The notes under the pieces: model-generated | Database searches by the model: none | Told to the model about the DNA's origin: nothing | Seen by the model: only the letters and a program-made list of their open reading frames with translations | Part shown: in pieces, positions 16,666 through 22,884 of the stretch | Position numbering within the stretch: position 1 is the stretch's first letter | Layout: each line of letters begins with the position of its first letter | Made by a program: the position numbers and the translations under genes | Assembly: GCF_017368815.1 (NCBI RefSeq) | Contig: NZ_JAFNME010000022.1 | Span: forward strand, 1-52,609 | From: Comamonas denitrificans | Lineage (GTDB): Bacteria > Pseudomonadota > Gammaproteobacteria > Burkholderiales > Burkholderiaceae_C | DNA: 52,609 nt | Direction of reading: 5' to 3'

Positions 16666-16785
16666 CCGTCGCGCTCTTGGGGGCGCGTAGTGCCCCGCCG
16701 CAGGCGCAAGGTTGATGGGCTTGCGGCGTAAGCTCATGTCGGCGTAGCCGACGTGAAGCTGCGTAGCAGCGTGCTGGAGCCACAA
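16666..16785. other. Hairpin-rich insert between the two glmS 3' ends
   Basis: This 120-base stretch separates the present glmS stop codon from a second copy of the glmS end. It holds three hairpins with a GTA loop: GGGGCGC/GTGCCCC (16680-16696), CATGTCGGC/GCCGACGTG (16735-16755) and GCTGC/GCAGC (16758-16770). A further stem CGCAAG/CTTGCG (16705-16725) lies between them. No gene is seen. It is best read as the residue of an inserted element. Confidence 0.6.
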
Positions 16786-16821
16786 CCGCGCAATTTGGCC
16801 AAAAGCGTGACGGTGGAGTGA
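16786..16821 (+). pseudogene. Displaced second copy of the glmS 3' end
   Basis: These 36 bases translate as [11 protein letters not shown] followed by TGA, identical to the last eleven residues of GlmS that end at 16665. Twenty-five of 36 bases match and every difference is synonymous (or TAA versus TGA). This copy uses codons typical of the window (CGC, TTG, GTG, GAG), while the joined copy does not. It is therefore probably the original gene end, cut off when a foreign segment brought a replacement end. Confidence 0.75.
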
Positions 16822-16859
16822 GGGGCAGTACTGCTGCTGGTTTTGTTCGATTGAGGTCT

Positions 16860-17096
16860 GCTGGCCGGGTTTCGCCCCGGCGGGCGACTGACTTTCTTGC
16901 ACGCGCAAGAAAGTCAGCAAAGAAAGCGCTGCTGCGCAGGCTTGGGCGCTGTGGAACTCACTTCGCGCCTGCGGCGCTACGTTCAGACAGCCACAGCAAG
17001 TCAGACGGGAGGCGCTTTGCGCTATCTAACCGCTGTGCCTTGATGGATGTGCTGTTGTGCAGGGCTTCTTCGCTTGCTACGCAGTTTCAAAAGGTG
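16860..17096 (-). repeat. GC-rich interspersed repeat, copy B
   Basis: The element runs opposite to copy A: GCTGGCCGGG, then CCCCGGCGGGCGACTGAC, the palindrome TTTCTTGCACGCGCAAGAAA (16893-16912), CTTCGCGCCTGCGGCGC, GTCAGACGGGAGG, and ends near CTTCGCTTGCTACGCAGTTTC. Its interior is the most diverged of the four copies. With 16666-16821 before it and the flagellin remnant after it, it fills the gap between glmS and aceE. The bases 17097-17169 show nothing recognisable. Confidence 0.85.
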
Positions 17097-17169
17097 CAGC
17101 CCAGCCAACTGCGTATGCCTATCGTGGCGTTATTTCGCTTGGCGCTCTGCTTCGCTGGCCTGCTGGTCA

Positions 17170-17334
17170 ACCAACCAAAACCTCTCTGCCGCCCGTGGGC
17201 GCATCGTGGATGCCGACTTTGCCAAGGAAACCGCCAACCTGGCACGCGTGCAAATCCTGCAACAGGCGGGGATGGCCATGGTGGCCCAGGCCAACCAGAT
17301 TCCGCAAAACGTCTTGCAGCTGCTGCAAGGCTGA
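17170..17334 (+). pseudogene. fliC: Flagellin 3' remnant
   Basis: The frame reads [20 protein letters not shown], then [14 protein letters not shown] and a C-terminal [10 protein letters not shown] before TGA. This is the conserved C-terminal D0 domain of bacterial flagellin, about 54 codons. A complete flagellin has several hundred residues with a matching N-terminal D0 domain, which is absent. Upstream the frame continues into unrelated DNA and the GC-rich repeat copy B. The reading frame of the remaining part is intact, so the loss may be fairly recent. It lies 14 bp from the convergent aceE stop codon. Confidence 0.85.
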
Positions 17335-17348
17335 CGTACCAGAACGGA

Positions 17349-19979
17349 TTACCCCCTGAGCAGGGCGTGTGCCGTGGCGGCAATGCTGTGCGCATCCACG
17401 CCAAACGCCCGGCGCAAGGCGGCCCGGGTGTCGCTGCGGCCAAAGCCGTCGGTGCCCAGGGTGCGGTAGGCGCGGCCTGGGGGTAGGTAGGCCCGCACGG
17501 TTTCGGGCACGGCGCGCACGTAGTCGGTGGCGGCCACGATGGGGCCTTGGGTGTGCGCCAGCACCTGGGCCAGCCAGGGTGTGGCGGCACCGTCTGCATG
17601 GCCCTCGCAGGCCTGGCCGTCGCGGGCCAGCTCGCTCCAGCTGGTGACGCTGACCACGTGGGCGTTGATGCCCTGGGCGGCCAGTTGCTCGGCCGCTTGC
17701 AGCACTTCGGTGAGGATGGCGCCAGAGCCCAGCAGGGTGACGTGTTTTTCGGATGAAATAGCGCCTGAGCCGTTACTGCTATTGCGGAGATAGCTCTTAA
17801 AAAGATAAGCGCCGCGCAGCACGCCGGCATGGGCACTGTCCGGCAGGTCGGGCTGGGCGTAGTTTTCGTTCATCGTGGTGAGGTAGTAGAAAACATCGCG
17901 CTGCTCGATCAGCATTTCGCGCATGCCGGTGTCGATGATGACGGCCAGCTCCCCGGCAAAGGCCGGGTCGTAGGCCTTGCAGTTGGGGATGGTGGCGGCC
18001 ACCAGGTGGCTGGTGCCGTCTTGGTGCTGCAGGCCTTCGCCGCCCAGGGTGGTGCGCCCGCTGGTGGCCCCGATCAAAAAGCCCCGGGCGCGTTGGTCGG
18101 CAGCAGCCCAGATGGCATCGCCCACGCGCTGAAAGCCAAACATCGAGTAGTAGATGTAAAACGGCAGCATGGCCAGGCCGTGCACGCTGTAGCTGGTGGC
18201 CGCCGCCGTCCAGCTGGCCAGGGCACCGGCTTCGCTGATGCCCTCTTCCAGAATTTGCCCATCTTTGGCTTCGCGGTAGGCGAGGATGGAGCCGATGTCT
18301 TCGGGCGCGTATTGCTGACCGGCGCTGCTGTAAATGCCCACTTGCTTGAACAAATTGGCCATGCCAAAGGTGCGCGCCTCGTCGGCCACGATGGGCACGA
18401 TGCGCGGGCCCAGCGTGGCATCTTTGAGCAAATTGGTCAGCAGGCGCACAAAGGCCATGGTGGTGCTCATCTCTTTGCCCTGCGCCGCCAGGGCGAACTG
18501 GGCGTACTGCGCCAGCGGCGGCACGGGTACGGTGGCGCACTGGGTTTGGCGCCGGGGCAGGTAGCCGCCCAGTTTGGCCCGCTGGGCGTGCAGGTAGCGC
18601 ATTTCGGCGCTGTCGGCACCGGGCTGCAAAAACTCCAGGTTCAGCGCCTGTTCGTCGGTCAGGGGCAGGTGAAAGCGGTTGCGAAAGGCGATCAGCTCGG
18701 CATCGTCCAGCTTTTTCTGGCTGTGCGTGGTCATCTTGCCCTGGCCGGCGGTGCCCATGCCGTAGCCTTTTTTGGTGTGCGCCAAAATCACCGTGGGTTG
18801 GCCCCGGTGCGTGGCGGCAGCGGCGTAGGCGGCATAAATCTTCACCAAATCATGGCCGCCGCGCTTTAAGCGGTCGATTTGCTCGTCGGTCATGCCCTGG
18901 GCCAGCTGCTCCAACTCGGGGTGCTGGTGAAAGAAGTGGTCGCGGTTGTAGCGCCCGTCCTTGGCGGCAAAGGTTTGCATTTGCCCATCCACCGTCTCGC
19001 CCAGGGTGCGCACCAGGGTGCCGGTCAGGTCGCGGGCGAACAGGCCGTCCCAGTCGCTGCCCCACAGCAGCTTGATCACGTTCCAGCCGCTGCCGGTGAA
19101 CAGGCGCTCGAGTTCATCGACGATGCGGCCATTGCCACGCACCGGGCCATCCAGGCGCTGCAGGTTGCAATTGACCACCCAGACCAGGTTGTCCAGCCCC
19201 TCGCGGGCGGCCAGGGTCAGGGCGCTGGTGCTTTCGGGCTCGTCCATCTCGCCATCGCCAAACACGCCCCAGACTTTGCGGCCTGCGCAATCGAGCAGGC
19301 CCCGGTCGGTCAAAAAGTGCATGAAGCGGGCGTGGTAAATGCTGCTGATTGGCCCGATGCCCATCGAGCCGGTGGGAAACTGCCAAAAATCGGGCATGGC
19401 CCAGGGGTGCGGATAGCTGCACAGGCCACGGGCCCCGGCGCTGGGGGCGGTGATTTCTTGGCGGAAATGCAGCAAATCCTGCTCGGTCAAAAAGCCTTCC
19501 AAAAACGCGCGGGCGTACACGCCAGGGGCGCTGTGCGGCTGGAAAAACACCAAATCGCCCCGGTGCTGACCGGCATCGAGGCCCTCGCGGGCGTGGAAGA
19601 AGTGGTTAAAGCCCACCTCAAACAAATCGGCCGCGCTGGCGTAGCTGGCAATGTGGCCGCCCAGCTCGCCATAGGCTTTGTTGGCGCGCACCACCATGGC
19701 CAGGGCGTTCCAGCGCATCAGGCTGGCCAGGCGCTCTTCCACCGCCAAATCGCCGGGGAAGGCGGGCTGCGCCGGCGCGGCAATGGTGTTCACGTAGGGG
19801 GTGTTCAGCGCCGGTTGCCAGCCCACCTGGGCGCGGTGGGCGGCATCGGCCAGGGTGTCCAGAATGAACCGGGCGCGGGCCGGGCCGTGGGTGGCCACCA
19901 GGGCGGTAAAGGCATCGCGCCACTCGGCGGTTTCTTGCCCGTCGGTATCCAGGGCAGCGGGGGCAGGTAAAAGGGCCAT
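17349..19979 (-). CDS. aceE: AceE-type 2-oxoacid dehydrogenase E1 (homodimeric)
   Basis: The 876-residue protein is a homodimeric thiamine-diphosphate E1 like E. coli AceE (887). The cofactor motif GDGEMDEPESTSAL begins at residue 241 and closes with VVNCN at 268-272. Other landmarks are HHxx-type FNHFFHAREG, SIYHARFMHFL, KKGYGMGTAGQGKM and ITSGRTTLGGEGLQHQDG-like blocks. The ATG at 19979 follows GGAGA; a longer frame to 20219 is not family-like. No E2 or E3 gene is adjacent. An Lrp/AsnC gene is divergent, the arrangement known for mdeB, an E1 for 2-oxobutyrate in Pseudomonas putida. Pyruvate or 2-oxobutyrate are both possible. Residues about 723-741 come from an inserted AT-rich repeat. Confidence 0.9.
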   Translation of the reverse strand: MALLPAPAALDTDGQETAEWRDAFTALVATHGPARARFILDTLADAAHRAQVGWQPALNTPYVNTIAAPAQPAFPGDLAVEERLASLMRWNALAMVVRANKAYGELGGHIASYASAADLFEVGFNHFFHAREGLDAGQHRGDLVFFQPHSAPGVYARAFLEGFLTEQDLLHFRQEITAPSAGARGLCSYPHPWAMPDFWQFPTGSMGIGPISSIYHARFMHFLTDRGLLDCAGRKVWGVFGDGEMDEPESTSALTLAAREGLDNLVWVVNCNLQRLDGPVRGNGRIVDELERLFTGSGWNVIKLLWGSDWDGLFARDLTGTLVRTLGETVDGQMQTFAAKDGRYNRDHFFHQHPELEQLAQGMTDEQIDRLKRGGHDLVKIYAAYAAAATHRGQPTVILAHTKKGYGMGTAGQGKMTTHSQKKLDDAELIAFRNRFHLPLTDEQALNLEFLQPGADSAEMRYLHAQRAKLGGYLPRRQTQCATVPVPPLAQYAQFALAAQGKEMSTTMAFVRLLTNLLKDATLGPRIVPIVADEARTFGMANLFKQVGIYSSAGQQYAPEDIGSILAYREAKDGQILEEGISEAGALASWTAAATSYSVHGLAMLPFYIYYSMFGFQRVGDAIWAAADQRARGFLIGATSGRTTLGGEGLQHQDGTSHLVAATIPNCKAYDPAFAGELAVIIDTGMREMLIEQRDVFYYLTTMNENYAQPDLPDSAHAGVLRGAYLFKSYLRNSSNGSGAISSEKHVTLLGSGAILTEVLQAAEQLAAQGINAHVVSVTSWSELARDGQACEGHADGAATPWLAQVLAHTQGPIVAATDYVRAVPETVRAYLPPGRAYRTLGTDGFGRSDTRAALRRAFGVDAHSIAATAHALLRG
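17757..17811 (-). repeat. AT-rich repeat inside aceE
   Basis: On the minus strand AGCTATCTCCGCAATA (17795 to 17780) matches the AGCT-N3-(A/T)CCGC word of the other AT-rich repeats. It encodes Ser/Asn/Gly-rich residues between GAYLFKSY and EKHVTLLGSG, where E. coli AceE has a short strand-loop. The frame is kept, so it is a tolerated in-frame insertion or replacement. Confidence 0.6.
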
Positions 19980-20056
19980 GAAATTCTCCAATAATGAGAA
20001 AAACTGTAGCAAAAAATCTCCGAAATAGGCTACTGAAAACGCAGTGGCTGCCCTGG

Positions 20057-20079
20057 TTTGCAGCACAATATGCCGCAAA
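20057..20079. promoter_or_regulatory. Palindrome before the second Lrp/AsnC gene
   Basis: TTTGC-A-GCA on the left and TGC-C-GCAAA on the right form matching arms around a CAATA centre. It ends 18 bp before the ATG at 20098, just ahead of the AAGGA ribosome binding site. Position suggests an autoregulatory operator that might also act on the divergent aceE gene. Confidence 0.5.
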
Positions 20080-20097
20080 AAAAAGGATTGAAAGCAT

Positions 20098-20565
20098 ATG
20101 AAGCTGGATAGCACCGATTTGCGTATTTTGGCGGCGTTGCAGGCCGATGGCGCTTTGTCCAATGTGGAGCTGGCCCGGCGCGTGCATTTGTCGCCCTCGC
20201 CCTGTCTCACGCGGGTCAAAGCCCTGGAGGCCGCCGGGGTGATCGAGCGCTATGTGGCCCTGGTCAATGCCAAAAACTTGGGGCTGGGGCTGAACGTGTT
20301 CATCAGCATCAGCCTGAAAACCCAAAGCAAGGAGGTGCTGGCCGACTTTGAGCGGCGCATCGCCGAGCATGACGAGGTGATGGAGTGCTATTTGATGAGC
20401 GGCGATTCGGATTACCTGATCCGGGTGGCCTTGCCCGATATTGCCGCGCTAGAGCGCTTTATCTTGGAGCAGCTCACGCCGATTGCGGACATTGAAAAAA
20501 TTCGCTCCAGCTTTGCCTTGAAGCAGGTGCGCTACAAGACGGCGCTACCGCTGGCGCATCTTTAA
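20098..20565 (+). CDS. Lrp/AsnC-family transcriptional regulator
   Basis: The 155-residue regulator has the helix-turn-helix at residues 1-60 (LDSTDLRILAALQADGALSN, VELARRVHLSPSPCLTRVKAL) and the RAM domain after it (NVFISISLKTQSKEVLADFE, ECYLMSGDSDYLIRV, IRSSFALKQV). It resembles Lrp more closely than the regulator at 14099, for example in the SPSPCLTRVK recognition helix. An AAGGA ribosome binding site precedes the ATG. It is divergent from the aceE-type gene, and Lrp-type regulators paired with such an E1 (MdeR with mdeB) activate amino-acid degradation. Local control of that E1 gene is therefore likely but inferred. Confidence 0.93.
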   Translation: MKLDSTDLRILAALQADGALSNVELARRVHLSPSPCLTRVKALEAAGVIERYVALVNAKNLGLGLNVFISISLKTQSKEVLADFERRIAEHDEVMECYLMSGDSDYLIRVALPDIAALERFILEQLTPIADIEKIRSSFALKQVRYKTALPLAHL

Positions 20566-20606
20566 GAATGTGATAGCGCTTCCCGCAGGGATACCTAGAA
20601 AAATAT

Positions 20607-20642
20607 AAAAAAACGCCTTTATTTTGTTATATATAAAGCGCC
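20607..20642 (-). terminator. Terminator of the hyi-glycerate kinase pair
   Basis: On the minus strand GCGCTTTAT pairs with ATAAAGGCG, allowing one bulge, and a run of seven T follows. It lies 18 bp past the glycerate kinase stop codon. The neighbouring AGCGCTTCCCGC word at 20575 places it in an AT-rich repeat patch. Confidence 0.65.
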
Positions 20643-20659
20643 AATAGCTATTGATTTGG

Positions 20660-21940
20660 TTATTTGTTCAAGATCAGAATCGCCCGGAAATCATTCACAT
20701 TGGTCAGCGTTGGCCCCGTCACCACACTGGCCCCCAGGGCTTGAAAAAAGCGGTGCGCATCGTGGCCGTCCAAGTGGGCCAAGGGGCTGAGGCCCTGGGC
20801 AAAAGCCTGCGCCAAGGTGTGCGGCCCGCTGCAGGCCCCGGCAATCTCGGCCCCGCCATCCACCCCATCGGTATCGCCCATCAGGGCATGGATGCGCGGA
20901 TGCCCCCGCGTGGCCAGGGTAAAGGCCAGCAGGCATTCGACATTGCGCCCACCCAGGCCCGCCGTTTGCGGGGTGCTGCGCAGGGTGACGGTGGTTTCTC
21001 CGCCGCTCAGCAGCACACACGGCGGCTGAAAAGGCTGGCCACGCTGGGCCACTTGCAAGGCCAGGGCGGCGAGCACTTGGCCCACATCGCGGGCCTCGCC
21101 CTCGATGGCATCGCTCAGGATGTGGCAGGCAATGCCGTGCTGCTGCGCCACCCGGGCGGCCGCTTCCAGGGCCTGCTGGGGCGCGGCAATGAGGTGGGTG
21201 CGGGCGGTGGCCAGGCGCGGGTCGTTCGGTTTGATGGATTCGCCCGCGCCGCTTTCCAGTGCGGCCAGCACCGGGGGCGGCAGCTGCAGGCCATAGCGCT
21301 GCACGATGGCCAGCGCATCGGCGCAGGTGCTGGCATCGCCCACGGTGGGGCCAGAGGCAATGTCGGCCGGGTGGTCGCCCGGCACATCCGACAGCAGCAG
21401 GGTGATGACCCGGGCCGGGTGGCAGGCGGCGGCCAGGCGGCCGCCTTTGATGGCCGAAAGGTGGCGGCGCACGGTGTTCATCTCGCCAATGCTGGCCCCG
21501 CTGGCCAGCAAGGCGCGGTTGATGGCCTGCTTGTCCTGTAGCGTGATGCCCGGCAGCGGCAAAGGCAGCAGGGCCGAGCCGCCGCCCGAAATCAGCGCCA
21601 GCACCACATCGTCGGCCGTCAGGCCCTCGGCCAGGGCCAGCATGCGCTGGGCGGCGTGCAGCCCGGCGGCATCGGGCACAGGGTGGGCGGCTTGCACCAC
21701 TTCAATGCGCTGGCACGGCACTTGGTAGCCGTAGCGGGTGACGACCAGGCCACTTAGAAGCCCGGGCCAGTGCTGCTCGACCACCTGGGCCATGGCGGCC
21801 GAGGCTTTGCCTGCGCCCAGGACGACCAAGCGGCCTTTAACCTCCTCAGGCCGGGGCAAATAGGGCGGCACGCACTGCGCGGGCTGGGCGCTGGCGATGG
21901 CGGCGGCGAACAGGTGCTGGAGCAGGTCAGGCGGCGGCAT
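20660..21940 (-). CDS. ttuD: Glycerate 2-kinase (MOFRL family)
   Basis: This 426-residue enzyme should phosphorylate D-glycerate to 2-phosphoglycerate. It has the DUF4147 N-terminal domain with GAGKASAAMA near residue 43, HPVPDAAG, LALISGGGSALL and NTVRRHLSAIKGGRLA, and the C-terminal MOFRL domain with LLSGGETTVTL, GLGGRNVECLLAF and GDTDGVDGGAEIAGA. It follows hyi by nine bases, so the two are one operon for the glyoxylate-to-glycerate route. Glyoxylate carboligase and tartronate semialdehyde reductase, the usual partners, are not nearby. TtuD and GckA are alternative names for this family. Confidence 0.93.
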   Translation of the reverse strand: MPPPDLLQHLFAAAIASAQPAQCVPPYLPRPEEVKGRLVVLGAGKASAAMAQVVEQHWPGLLSGLVVTRYGYQVPCQRIEVVQAAHPVPDAAGLHAAQRMLALAEGLTADDVVLALISGGGSALLPLPLPGITLQDKQAINRALLASGASIGEMNTVRRHLSAIKGGRLAAACHPARVITLLLSDVPGDHPADIASGPTVGDASTCADALAIVQRYGLQLPPPVLAALESGAGESIKPNDPRLATARTHLIAAPQQALEAAARVAQQHGIACHILSDAIEGEARDVGQVLAALALQVAQRGQPFQPPCVLLSGGETTVTLRSTPQTAGLGGRNVECLLAFTLATRGHPRIHALMGDTDGVDGGAEIAGACSGPHTLAQAFAQGLSPLAHLDGHDAHRFFQALGASVVTGPTLTNVNDFRAILILNK

Positions 21941-21949
21941 GGGGAGCTT

Positions 21950-22735
21950 TCAGGGGGTTTGCAAAAAATTTTTCAACCATACCAGCCCGGCCTGGGTATC
22001 GCCCAGGGGGTGGTATTCGCAGCCGACCCAGCCCTGGTAGCCGATGGCATCCAGGTGGCGCAGCAAAAAGGGGTAGTTGATCTCGCCCGTGCCCGGCTCG
22101 TGGCGGCCTGGGGTATCGGCAATTTGGATGTGGCCAATGTGCGGCAGCAGGCGCTGCAAGGTGGTGGCCAGTTCGCCCTCCATGCGCTGCATGTGGTAGA
22201 TGTCGTACTGCAGCTGCAGGTTGGGGTGGGCCACGGCGTGCAGCACGTCCAGGGCCTGGGCGCTGCGGTGCAAGTAGAAGCCGGGCATGTCCACGGTGTT
22301 GATCATCTCCACCACCAGGCCGATGCCGTGCTGAGCCAGGGCCTCGGCGGCAAAGCGCAGATTGGCCACCAGGGTGTGGCGCACCAGCACCGGATCGGTA
22401 TCGGCGGGGGTGCAGCCGGCCAGGCAATTGAGGCGCGGCACCTGCAGTGCGCTGGCGTAGGCGATGGCTTGGGCCACGCTGTCGCGAAATTCTTCTATGC
22501 GATCGGGGTGGCAGGCAATGCCCCGGTCACCGGCCGCCCAGTCCCCCGGGGGCAGGTTGTGCAGCACCACATGCACCTTGCTGTGGGCGATGGCATCGCG
22601 CAGGTCGGCGATGGCAAAAGCGTAGGGAAACATGAACTCCACTGCGCTAAATCCGGCCTGGGCGGCGGCGGCAAAGCGCTGCAAAAAGGGGCGCTCAGGA
22701 AACAGCATGCTCAGGTTGGCACTGAATTGCGGCAT
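21950..22735 (-). CDS. hyi: Hydroxypyruvate isomerase
   Basis: Hyi interconverts hydroxypyruvate and tartronate semialdehyde. The 261-residue protein is a xylose-isomerase-like TIM barrel, beginning PQFSANLSMLFPERPFLQRF, with FSAVEFMFPY, LNCLAGCTPADTDP, VVEMINTVDMPGFYL, LQYDIYHMQRMEG, IQIADTPGRHEPGTGEIN and GWVGCEYHPLGDTQAGLVWL, all typical of Hyi. Metal ligands are expected in the VEMI, YDIYH and CEYHP segments. The ATG at 22735 is the family start; the longer frame to 22843 reaches into the narX promoter region. It is divergent from narX and starts the two-gene operon with the glycerate kinase. Confidence 0.94.
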   Translation of the reverse strand: MPQFSANLSMLFPERPFLQRFAAAAQAGFSAVEFMFPYAFAIADLRDAIAHSKVHVVLHNLPPGDWAAGDRGIACHPDRIEEFRDSVAQAIAYASALQVPRLNCLAGCTPADTDPVLVRHTLVANLRFAAEALAQHGIGLVVEMINTVDMPGFYLHRSAQALDVLHAVAHPNLQLQYDIYHMQRMEGELATTLQRLLPHIGHIQIADTPGRHEPGTGEINYPFLLRHLDAIGYQGWVGCEYHPLGDTQAGLVWLKNFLQTP

Positions 22736-22884
22736 AGGAAAAATATTTTCAGTACAAAAAAGTGGCCCAAGCTTAGCGGGGTTGGGGCTGGGTTGGGGAC
22801 AATGCACAGCGCCAGCGTGCTGCGCTTTTGCGCTGTTGTTCATTTTCCACTTCTCTGGCGCACGCCGTGCGCAAGGTGCCGCCC

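Noticed and set aside
16666-16700. A terminator directly after glmS
   Set aside because: CGCGC...GCGCG and the GGGGCGC hairpin are present, but no T tract follows either one.
16666-17348. An intact Tn7-like or other transposon at the glmS end
   Set aside because: No transposase, integrase or Tn7 end sequence is visible. Only a short scar and repeats remain.
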